This document shows positions 53,301 to 64,000 of a stretch of DNA of 64,000 nucleotides, one piece after another. The DNA is taken from NCBI RefSeq assembly GCF_000002995.4, contig NW_025062479.1, positions 18,410,721 through 18,474,720 on the forward strand, read 5' to 3'. Position 1 is the stretch's first letter. Each line of letters opens with the position of its first letter. The notes beneath the pieces are model-generated. The model had not been told where the DNA came from and made no database searches. It was given only the letters and a program-made list of their open reading frames with translations. The DNA comes from Brugia malayi. Its lineage: Eukaryota; Nematoda; Chromadorea; Rhabditida; Onchocercidae. The translations under genes were made by a program, and so were the position numbers.

Positions 53301-54300
53301 TTCAGAAATGTCGAGCATCATTCATCCATCCATCCGCTCTTCAAATTTGGTCTTGGAAATTCTTACAAACAGATTTACTGGATTTTAAATTGTATGTGCG
53401 TAATGAACAAAAACTACATTCATATACAAAACTTCCCGTGTTAGATAACTGTGTTATTTCGAAATTTTTTTGTGCGCATAAACTATAAATTAAAATATTT
53501 CAAAAGGTGAGACATGAGCACTGCAGGACTGAGAACAAGCGAAGAAGAAAATTGTTGGCAAGGTCAAGAAATAAATATTTCACTAGCGTTACATTATATA
53601 ATATCCATGCCCATTGTTGAACTATAACTATCCATTCAACTCACGTGGACAAGCTGGATATTTGCATTTTCCAATGCTATGAGTGATTTTCATCCCAAAC
53701 TCCCGGAATTTTCTCAATGTGATTTGCTCGGATTTCAATAAATTAATGAAAATGAGAAATGGTCTTAACAAGATACTTTAAATTTATAGAGCTGAGGTAG
53801 ACAATTTAGTTTCCGGGTCAAAAAAGCTGACCATAAACAAGTTTGAATTGGTTAAGAAGAGTTAAAAAGATTTTACTTATGAATTAAAGACCAAAACCCA
53901 AAAAATATGTACGAGCTGTTTACTCTGAAGATTAATAACAAATTTGCAATGATTAACAGGAATAAATGGTAATTATAAGTGCCCACAAATACTGCTGAGA
54001 TCTATTTAGAAAGATATTTGCTCTTATCTCTGGCTCATATTTTATGCATAAAACCATTTATTTCAAAAAATTCTTAACTTAACTAATGGTAATTCCTGAA
54101 CTCGGAGAGTGGATATAAAATTTATAAGACCTTGTCTGAGCTTAGAATCCAATTAGATCCCATTTTCTGAACATCAAATTTTTCAAACAGGTGATTTTGT
54201 GCATTTTGGAATTATATCAAACATAAGCTCTGAAATATATTTGCCATTAAATTATATATTATAAAACAAGAACCAGTCTTTGGCTGTACAGAATAAAATT

Positions 54301-55580
54301 TCACGGATTTTCTTTCAAAGTTTCTTCTTGTAGCTCAAACCGACTGTTGCAGTTATGTCCATAACAGCAACAAAATGTACTCCTGTCAGCAACACATTTG
54401 CGCTGCTCACAGTTGTTCATTGATATCTGTAACGGTCACTTATTGAGACTGTTCCTTTCTCTTTTCCATTGATTTCAAATTTAAAACCAATATGGTAGTC
54501 CCATCACTAATTTCTATTTCTATGCACTTCAAAAATTGATAAAAAATTTATCACTTTCCGTTTTTTCCTTCTTCAAAATGTGGAATTAAGTTTCACTCTT
54601 TCAATCCATAAATTTACACTTTCCGTGAGAATTTAATTTACCGCGTGATAGAAAAATAGAAGTAAACTTACGGCTTGTTGTATCCAGCAGTCCTGCACGA
54701 GTGTTTCACTCTTCATGTTCCAAACCGCATAGCACCCAACGCGCATATCATCTGATGGTGGTCGGTAGCATCGTCTCATCTGAAACTTTAGTAACTAATA
54801 AATTTTGTATTTTTATTGAATTTTATTTATTACAAGGTATGGAAGCTTTTAGCAAACATATAAAGATAAACGTCAGAAAGACCAACCACAGAACCTCCGT
54901 CGAGCAGACTTTTTCGGCACTTCACGTATTCTCGTCCGTAAACATCGAAGCTTGTAAGCTGTTGAATGGACGATTGCATGCGATGTCGACGTAGCAGTCT
55001 TCAAATGTTTTACAATTGTGAGCGCATGCAATCACTTTGACGATAAGAAGTAGCGAACTATGAAAACAAGGTTCCTTCCTCCCCTCATCCTGGAAATTTG
55101 ATCAAACAAATCCGACCTGAAGTTTCAAAGATAAGACTCTCTTTATAAATGTCCTGAATTTAAATCTGAAGTTAGGTTTCCATCATATTTGGCTATCAAA
55201 ATCAAGCAGTGAAATGCACACCATGAGTTCTCACTTGGAATTACGGTATGACAAAGGACGTCGATTCTCGGAGATGAAAAACGGGACTTTTGTTAAACTA
55301 CTGGCGGGGAAGGAGGGGGAGGGGGGAAGGAGGAAAGCGAAGGGAGAGAGAGGTGGTGACAAAACAGAGTAAGAAAAACCTTGCTAGCCTACCGATGAGT
55401 CCTGTGATGCCGGGTGTTCTGTTTTGCGCGTTCCAGGAAACTATCGATCAAATCAGACACATCCAATTCATCATCATCCACTACCGTATTCCGGCTCAAA
55501 GACTTCGTCTGTAGCAGATTGATAGAGAAGAGTAGGATAAATACAAATATTTTGGATAACGTTGATGCTAATGATGCCAT
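54301..55580 (-). CDS. Secreted protein with a type II activin/BMP receptor-like ectodomain, no kinase seen
   Basis: Exon 1 (55580-55393) begins MASLASTLSKIFVFILLFSI, a clear signal peptide, followed by an acidic segment and a basic RHHRTHR run. Exon 2 is uncertain (from 54998, or from a nearer acceptor at about 54950, to about 54900) and contains FDVYGREYVKCRKS in a compatible phase. Exons 3 (54779-54672) and 4 (54426-54301) are well bounded and in phase. Exon 3 has RVGCYAVW and VQDCW; exon 4 has NNCEQRKCVADRST and then FCCCYGHNCN. The order GCYAxW, CW, C-C, CCCxxxxCN is the cysteine signature of activin and BMP type II receptor ectodomains (ACVR2, BMPR2; DAF-4 in nematodes), which bind TGF-beta-superfamily ligands. 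The frame ends at TGA soon after the last Cys. No membrane span or kinase was found downstream, although a weak donor overlaps the stop. A soluble decoy or co-factor is inferred; a truncated receptor is the alternative. Confidence 0.6.
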
Positions 55581-58500
55581 TGCAGATTAGTTAATAACAG
55601 TACTGCAATAATCATCATAATGGTTAATAAAGTGTCAGTAGTTGTGATCTGACGTAGATCACGAAGAACCAATTGGAAGAGATGAGGAATATAGTAATCA
55701 GTCATAAGCCTCCCAGATTGTTGACAACTTCAAAATGCTAGATGGAGTTTTGTCCTTTCCTGTATAGTGTAATGTACTTTAAAGGGCATTTTAGTGTAAT
55801 GCACTTTAAAAGATATTTTAAAACAGAAATGAAAAAGACGAACTGTTCCTATGGTTCAATTCCATTACTTATCCGCCTCCCAAAAGAGAATTCTTTTTGC
55901 TCTCTCTTTGCATAGAAAGTACAACTCTTAATCAATTTGTTTATGAATGAATATGTCATTTCTAAACTAACTTGCAATCAATTCACTTCTATTTTTTATC
56001 GTTCAGAACTTATGCATCTGTTTTCATTCAGATTTTGTTCTAATTTTCTAATTTATGTAAGAAAAGTCTTGACCACTCTTAATGTTTTGTTATCGATAGA
56101 TGATGTTTCATTTGAAATTTTGACTATTGCTATTGTCGCAGCAAAAGGAAAGGCATATAATTAGCTGAGTTAAATATCCAGTACATAGAGAGAGAGGGAG
56201 GGAGATAAGAGATAAACAGATTGAAATGTTATCTACCCTGTCACGTTCTAATACTCTCAACAAAATGCATTTTTCGGGAAGCTGTAGCAATTGTATTTCT
56301 CGTACCGCACGGTTACAGAAAAGACGGTAGTTAGTCTTATCTCCGTTCATAATAATTCTTCCACATGAACAAAACAAAGGGATGAGTGCGCGTATAACTG
56401 CCCTCTGTTTAGAATGACGCCAATAAATACTGGACAAGGAAGATGTATGAAGTGAATTACTGTAAAGTAGCGAGGAGTTGACAGCGGAGAGATCAGTGGA
56501 AGAGATGTGAAGAGAAGGTGGTATCCATGAACCCAGGAGGTCAGGCGACAGAACTGTGGAATGGTTAGTAACGGACAAACACCATCAGGTAAGGTGGAAG
56601 GAAGGAGAATGTCTATTCCATCAACCAAACAGACAAACAGACAATGAACGGATAGACACACCTCCCACAATGAACTCATAAAAAAACAGGAAAGAGGCGA
56701 AGTAAGAGGAGGAGTAACAGGTATCTACCTGGAAGTCGAGCAACGACCGCAGCCGGCAACTGTGACGAGGGCGACTTGACGACCCTTCAGAGGAAGGAGG
56801 AGCGGCTGACCCCCCTCCCAGACATAACAAATCTTACCTTGTTCGGTGGGCCGCCACCCACAAATAGTTTAATAGGTAGGGAGGGAAGGAGAAAACGGAA
56901 ATGACGAAATTCTTGAAGGTGGTTAGAGGGTGTCTGAACAGGTGCTGTCGCAAGGAGAGGCGGAAGAGGTAGAGATGAGTAAACATCATGGCAGTGTAGA
57001 AGGAGACACCCGGAAGGAGACACCCACAACGATGCTGTCGTCCTTTCTCCTAAGAGTGTGAGCATCAAGTTGCCTGGAAGACGAAAGCGGTAATCACTCG
57101 AAGGACATGCCCGCCATTGTCACCATACCCAGTAGAACAGATCAGCTCTCCTGATTGGTATGTCTGCTTGAAACGTCTATTACTACCATAAATATGTGCG
57201 TCATCCATACCAAACCAATGAATCATCCCTGTGTCACCTTTCAATCGGTTGCCTCCATATACGGGAATTCGGATTAAAAATTATTGTCTTTATGATTTCA
57301 TTATTAGAAATCAAATCTTTTCATAGCTTATACGACATGTCATTTCGAAATTCTACAATATTTTTCAATGACTAGTGCAATAGTATACAATGGACTATGG
57401 CCTCATAAATTCAAGGTTGCGGGTAAAACTCTATTAAAGAAATCTCTAATTATCTAATTGGACTAGAGCTACAGTTTCATAATTCCCGCAAATTTTACAA
57501 ATAAACCAACTGAATTATTTTTGTTTTGCAGGAAATATGATTTACTGAAGAATGTATTAATAATTACAGCAATTTATCATCAGACGTTGAAATTGAATTC
57601 TTTAAAAGTGGAGATGGGTCAATTTAACTGACTGGTGGCTGTAAAAGTGGTTCATTATAAATGTTTCTCACCAAACTTGACACAATTTGATCTTAACCTC
57701 CAGCTTTGAAAAAATTTTCTGACTCAGTGACTAAGCAGTATCGAAATTAAAATATGTGATAGCAGAGCAAGTTGAAAGCAAAATTTTACGGACATAACAG
57801 TAACTGCTTGATAGCTCTATATTAATAGAAATTGAAAAGCGAGTTGAAAAACGTGCGATAATGAACGTTCAGTTGCTTAATGGCGCCACTAGCTACTATT
57901 CCAAAGTAGATTTACGCTTGTTTGTTTGGACACTCTTGATTTTACTCATGCTGTAGTATGCTGTTAGTGCAATGAGAATATTTCTGAGTGAGGATTGAAT
58001 GAGGATGACAAGAAGCAGTTTTTTCTTCGACGGATTCTGTAATAGTGTCGAATCTCAAATGATGAAATCTTTAAACATGCATGGAATTGAACCTTTGAAC
58101 ATTGAACTTTAACTAACATGAAAAAATGTACATGTACAATGGAGTGAAAAAACCAATAGTCCATTTCCCAAAAATATAAAGCACAGTGATTTTCATTCCT
58201 TGAAACTTACCAAAATTTATGGAATCGTAGGAGATAGAAAATTAAATTTTAAAGAATGTAAAAAGCTCTCGAAAAATAGCAAGGTAAGCGTCGTCAACAT
58301 AAAGTGCATGTTTCAAGTCTAGACTTCCACCTACTCTCAAAGAATCACAACCAAAAAAAATTTGCGGAAATATAAATCATTCGCATATCAACAACTTGAA
58401 AAACCCTTTTTTCAAGAAAAAAAACTTCCTATATTAATAAACAAGTTTGGCTAATAATTTCTCATTCAAATATTGTAAATTGATACAATGGAGAAAAGTA

Positions 58501-61500
58501 TACGAAATTTACGAAATTAATTTATTCTGTCATTTTGTTTCCTGGATAATAAAAATAGAAATTCTTTAAAGAAGAGAGATCTATGAACTGAGCAAGCCAG
58601 ACAGCTCCGATCGCACATTCATTTGCATAAAGTTTTCCGCTACATTTCAATAACTCTGCACTTCAGACCATCTATGCATATATATTGACAGCACGCATTG
58701 TATTGATAGCCTATCAGAATTACTGTCGTTGAAGCAAAACCATAGAGACAGTAAGAATAAAAAATGTTAAAACTAAAACTGTAATTAAAAATGATACTAT
58801 TGGAAATGTTACTTAAGTTGATGTTCATAAGTTCCTAATGGCAAAAACTTTAAAAGTAGTGAAAAATGGACTAGAAAATTCCTATATTGTTTAACTCTTC
58901 ATTGATCAGGATAAAAGAGGAGAAATCGGAAAAAAGACTTTTCGTTCTATCCCCTCTGTTTGGAGAGAATTAACAGATGATCATAACATACTGAGGAAAA
59001 ACATAATCTTTCTATAGTAGGTGAATTGAAGTCATTTTTTTTAGTAAGGAATTAAATTTAAAGATCCGGTTCGAATAGGAAAGGGCGGTTTTCAGTATCT
59101 CCAGTGGTACTGCATTTTTTGTATTACTAAACAATTTGTACTGTTCAGGAGAAATACTGCATTGCATAGTTGCATGGGTGGCGAAAGGAGGACAAATGAG
59201 CATAAACGTTGGTGTGTTGGTAGGGCGGAGTGGGGAAAAAGAATTCCGAAATGAGGCAAAGTTAACCCTCTGCAAGGTGCTTGTTTTTGCATTGCAATGC
59301 TAAACAGAACATGCAAGTTTGAAGTAAATACGATGAAACATTTATTTAAGAGTTTGAAATTCAGGACTATCAAAATCAACTGAGAAAAATGTGTTTCTGA
59401 TGGACTCAGATGCATTCATCCAGAGCATTCATTGATGCATTATGTCGCATCTGTCATGCCTGTACTGTAGTATAAGCAGCTGTGTTGCAAAAGCAAGAAG
59501 CAAAACTAATTGCTTCATGCAATGCATGCAGTAAAAATCAAAGGAATCAGTTTAAGATTTATTGTCAGTCACTAGCTGAAACTACTAATTGATGTTGAAG
59601 ATGCATGCATGGCATTCTGCAAGAAGTGTTTACCACCGAATGATAACGTTCACCTAAATGAAAGTCACAAACCGTTGTATTGAGACAATATGATTAATTT
59701 ATTGATTGTCGTACTGACAGGAAGTAAAGCTTAAAATTTAAAGTTTAGATGGGAAGCTAACCAACAACAGTCACCTGTTATTAGATGAGAGATGTTGTGG
59801 CCATAGAGATATGTACAGGTAAAGCATTACTACTGAAATGGCTTTATTTCTGCAGGGAGCAAAAGCGCTTTTGAAGAAAAATTGATCTGCTGCCAACAAA
59901 TTCACAGTCGAAGATTTAGAGAGAATTGGCCTTCCGGGAATGCCGCCCACTCTACTCCACTCCACCTTCCGCCGTTCACAGTGCTAAACAACTCTCATAT
60001 AATGAAATATTTGTGTAAACAAATAATTCTCTCTGCTCAACATTCCTGCAGCATTTTACTCCTTTTCTATACGTATCTGAAACGTTTTTATTTTTGTGCG
60101 TACATGCATGCATGTATGCTTATGGCAAAAGTCACTAGACTAGCTGCATGGCGTGTGACGGAAATGATAGCGGCAGGATGGTGCGTAATGAATGGATGAA
60201 TAGGTAGGAAGGGTGAAGCCGGTGAATGACGCAATGTTTTGTTGTCGAGAGTGAGAAGAACTGGTTGATGAGTTGTTCGGCTTAGACGAGGGCGGAGTGG
60301 AGAAGGGGTAACACCGCCAAGGGCAATTAGGGAGGGAATCGGCTCGCACACAGATGGCACTGTGAATTCGGTTTCGGGCAAGAAAAGGACATTTCTCGCA
60401 ACCATTCCAGTGATACAGTTGAAGATTGGAAAAAGAAACCATTATGCATCCGGGAACACCTAATGCTTCTCTCGTTCAGTTCGGTCTTTTCAGGAATCGC
60501 TTCCTGTGGTCTGTAATTCATTCTACTTTTATAAGCGTGATCTATGGAGAGATAGTACTTCAAGGACTAATAGTCTATTTTCATTCATCTTCCGAATTGA
60601 AACATTAACTTTAGCTAGTTCAAACGTTGGCTCAAAGTTATCTCCAAACGAGATTTAAATATGTGCATCTCATGAGCAACGATATGAAAATGTCAAACCC
60701 TCCGAAACAGATATTACCTAGACACATATCTATTTGCCATTCTACTAGATAGCTCATTTTCTCTAAACATTTGGCAAACAAGTTGAAAGTGAATAAAACT
60801 AACTTGGAGTTTCGACAGGCAATGTCACCTCCATTATCTCTTAATTTCCTCACACTCACGTAAGGAGGTACTCAGAAAATAATTTTACAAATTTGTTGAC
60901 TTTTGAGCCAGCGATACTTTCACTCTAGAATTTCTACCCTCACAAAAAATTTCGACCTTCAACTGTCAATTCAACCTGTACATGTCAGTAAAACAAAGTC
61001 AAATTTCATGCACAATAACATCAGTGAGGCAAATATCAACGTAATATATTAACAGTAATATTTTTCAAACATTCTATAGTTAATGTGGATGTCTGAAAAC
61101 TAGTTAGGCATAACTGGTACTAGCTATCGTAAATGATCAGCTTTGATGAGCTCACGATATTTGAAAAAAATAAGTTGTTCTGCTGTTAAACCGCCAGGAA
61201 AATTTAAAAAAAAAAAAGTTGTACCAAATGGAATCAAAGAAATTGAAGAATATTTAAAAGACATCGCATCCAACAATCAATTCTCAAACATTCGATAAAT
61301 GTCCAGGCCTTTATTATCAGAACAAAAATAATGCACACATGGAAGATTACAGGAATAAATGATATCACAAAAGGAAAAATGTTAGAGAAACTTTTCATTT
61401 CTTATCTTCTTATTCGATATCATTTTAATTGTATATTCTTTTCTTTTCTAATGTCAGTTATTTCAGTTATCATGATACCTGTCAGTCTTTTATTTAACCA

Positions 61501-64000
61501 AACATCGAAATATTTCGGAACTTTCAGATTATCATCAAATGACATCTTATTTAAAGCAAAAGTAAAAAATGAGTTGATTTATTTGTATACTCGCATTAGG
61601 ATTAGTGCCTGAGGAATTAAAAAGAGGAGTTAAGAACTTTCCGGTTCTAGTAATAAACATAAAAGTATTGAACTTCTTTTTTTGCTTTTGACGCAGTGTT
61701 TGGTTCAACCTTTTAAGCCCACTAACTGGTAAACATGGTGATTGCATATTCAATAAAAAAACTGTGTAGGCTTGCAAAATTTTTATTTGTTAGATCGTAT
61801 CTAAATCTAGTAGAATTGGTCTTTTTTGACCTGTTTGACAACTCATTTCATTGCATGTTATGTAGCATCATGATGGCAAACAGCACACCAGACAGATAAA
61901 AATAACGATTAATGGTAATTGTAAGATTCAACACTGCTTTCATGATTCCGACATTGATAAAAATAAAAAGAAGTAGGGGAAGAATAGCGATTATCTGATC
62001 TTTTACGGATAAGTAAAAGTAGAAGTACTTGAAGTTATGGGTCACGAGATATATCACTCATTCTACCCTGCCAGTACTTAGAGAATTCCTTCATTTTCTG
62101 TTCAGTAAAACTGATAAACCATTGGTTTCCATGAAAAATTGAAACTCATTCAAAACGCGTTTCTCCCTCTTTCTCTCTCTCAATTCCGTCACTGTACAAA
62201 ACATCTCTACAAATTGATTAAGGTTTAAACTATAAACAGATAGATTAAGGTCTAAACTCTAACATAAACTATTCTCTTCCTATTAGTGATTATTATTCTT
62301 ATTCACATTTCGTTTCATACAAGAAAGGAGGGATATCTGCGACTCATCTGCTCTAAATGCTATGTTGTCGTGAAATTAGTACTGCTGCTTCTGTAATGTT
62401 TGTAGATAAGCAACGTATCATTAAGTGGTACCGGTGGAGATGTCTTACTCATCACTGATAAGAACAAACAGATAAACATTTGAAAAGATAGAAACGTTCA
62501 AGTTTAACTCTGCGATTAGTGCATCTGCGAGATCAAATCTCTTTTATACATGTAGTTGGCACTGCAAGGAACAGATAGAGAACGGTTGAATTGGCGACCT
62601 ACTCTTCCTTTCCCTGCCGTAATCAATGCTAATAGCCTTCCTCACCGCCCAGCGTACTCTCCTACTATCAATGGGTACTGGTCAGGGCTTTTCTTCCCTG
62701 TGGGTAACATTTTCAAGCCACTGTTTGTTCTACTTTTTTTAGTTCTGATTTTTTGTAGGTTACTAAAAAAAATTTGATTTAACTCGAAAACTTTGCAAAC
62801 TTTTCGATGATAATTAACTACTATGAGAGTGAATATTCTCCGGCATAAGAGTGCCTTAATAATCTAAATCATTACGCCCAATTGCTATTGCATCACAAAA
62901 ACTTCTGTTCGCTCTGCCCATAATAAGCTACGTGCATGTAGAAAATTTTATTCCATCAATAATTTAACAAAGTAGGTACCGTAACTACACGGCTTCTATC
63001 ATTCAATCTCATTTTCATCACAGTGGAAAATAGGCAGATGAAGAAAATTTAACAAATAAGAATAAATTTAAAAATTGATGATCAGTTAGACTTACATCCC
63101 GTTATACTAGAAAATGATTCGCAAAATATTTTATAAGAAAATTTCAAAATGCCAGAACATATAAAGAAATTATTTAACGACAATGTTGATGCGACTAAGA
63201 AATACTTTTAAGAAGAGCTATTCATTTTCTTTCCATTCTCATTTTTAACATTTAATAACACATCACTTTTTCTGTTCTTTTACATCAATATTAATGTAAC
63301 ACAGAAGTAGAACTTCTTCACTCTTATTGATTCTTTGATGTCTTACAGTTAGTTACGTAAATGGGTCTCAGAATCTCAGTATATTTTTTATTAGGTATTT
63401 CTTTCATCACATTTACAATCTATTTTTACATCACACGACCATACCTGATTCCAATATCAAAATTTTATGCATAGTTCAGTTCTGTTGCATCTTTTAAGCA
63501 ACAAATATGTGTGTTGTGCCGAATAATGTTTTTACTTGTTGGTTTTTCAAAAAGTAAACTGAATATTTATACCAGAATTTGCCATATGCAAGAAAATGTA
63601 TAATCGAAATCATACGATATTACTTATTATGTATTAATGTCATTAGTAGATAATTTATTCCACTTTTTTAATAGATAATTTATTCTACTTTTTGGAGAGC
63701 TTTTTATTCCTTTGCATCACTTTAATCTTTTTCTTTCACCTACTGATTAAATCCCAGAAATATTGGTTAAGCTTGACTTTATGACTTATGATTTTTTCTT
63801 TCGATTTTTCAAAAATATCGTAGTTTAAAATTTTCCAACACAAATTAATATTTGTGATACGCTTGGATGAGTTCCATGTTGGATATAGCGAAATTGAAGT
63901 ATTTTACCAATTTTTTCCTCCACTGATTGGTTTTATATTTGGCTAGACGATAATTAGCAATACTGCATTACAAGTTATTTTATGTCAAAAATAGTAAACC
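55581..64000. other. Region without supported genes, with GC-richer patches
   Basis: Between the receptor-like gene and the window end no protein family was recognised. Patches at about 56.2-57.1 kb and 59.9-60.5 kb are richer in G and C, and purine-rich on the plus strand; they contain long overlapping open frames on several frames (up to 156 codons, 56108-56578 minus) with no conserved motif. Low stop-codon density from composition explains these frames better than coding. The remainder is AT-rich. Promoters or distal exons of genes outside the window are possible. Confidence 0.5.
55765..55818. repeat. 27-bp tandem duplication
   Basis: TAGTGTAATG followed by T or C and ACTTTAAA begins at 55765 and again at 55792, a period of 27 bp with a few mismatches at the ends. 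It lies just upstream of the receptor-like gene (minus strand), so it could lie in its promoter. Confidence 0.6.

Larger units (their letters stand above)
46292..54300. other. Gene-poor AT-rich region (8 kb)
   Basis: No supported gene on either strand. The longest open frames (about 60-90 codons) carry no family motif. I looked on the minus strand for kinase-type exons that would complete the receptor-like gene at 54.3-55.6 kb and recognised none. A 26-bp palindrome (48388-48413), an 18-bp direct repeat (50293-50354) and AT dinucleotide stretches near 48.3 and 52.5 kb are present. Non-coding genes remain possible. Confidence 0.55.

Noticed and set aside
46292..54300. Possible kinase exons of a full-length type II receptor
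   Set aside because: No HRD, DFG or other kinase block was recognised on the minus strand and no frame of useful length carries one. Very short exons remain conceivable.
56108..56578. 156-codon open frame on the minus strand, overlapping others at 56347-57068
   Set aside because: Several frames are open at once in a GC-richer, skewed patch; the sequence is a Leu/Ser/Cys-rich mix without motif, splice structure or signal peptide, so composition explains it.

Overview
The window looks like nuclear DNA of a nematode, most likely a spirurid or filarial one. It is AT-rich, with compact multi-exon genes, introns mostly of 70-700 bp, T-rich TTTCAG-type acceptors, and AG sites just upstream of several start codons that could be SL trans-splice acceptors. 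The encoded proteins match metazoan families (thymidylate synthase, NS1BP-type kelch protein, brainiac/BRE-5-type GT31, PDIA6, Dim1/TXNL4A, MED21). The species cannot be fixed from sequence alone. No tRNA, rRNA, CRISPR array or intact transposon was found. All gene models were spliced by eye from conserved frames, exon phases and GT/AG signals.

Layout. 1-11.3 kb: no gene I can support. 11.37-12.97 kb (-): thymidylate synthase, 7 exons. About 16.1-19.96 kb (+): orphan Cys- and Ser/Thr-rich protein with a hydrophobic C-terminus and weak dermatopontin-like motifs. 21.63-26.57 kb (+): BTB-BACK-kelch protein of the NS1BP/IVNS1ABP type, 18 exons. 29.22-32.38 kb (+): GT31 beta-1,3-glycosyltransferase, 5 exons. 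33.47-35.26 kb (-): orphan helical/coiled-coil protein, 6 exons. 36.31-38.99 kb (+): PDIA6-type protein disulfide isomerase, 8 exons, one intron apparently GC-AG. 40.70-42.96 kb (-): Merlin/ISXO2-type transposase-derived gene that has lost catalytic residues but keeps an open four-exon frame. 43.96-44.93 kb (+): Dim1/TXNL4A. 45.43-46.29 kb (+): Mediator subunit 21, possibly in an operon with Dim1. 46.3-54.3 kb: gene-poor. 54.30-55.58 kb (-): signal peptide plus a cysteine domain that closely matches type II activin/BMP receptor ectodomains, with no membrane span or kinase seen. 55.6-64 kb: no supported gene, but GC-richer patches.

How the genes fit together. Most are unrelated housekeeping genes: dTMP synthesis, ER protein folding, U5 snRNP, Mediator, Golgi glycosylation. 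The two most unusual items are the catalytically degraded but open transposase-derived gene and the receptor-ectodomain gene that appears to encode a soluble TGF-beta-superfamily binding protein.
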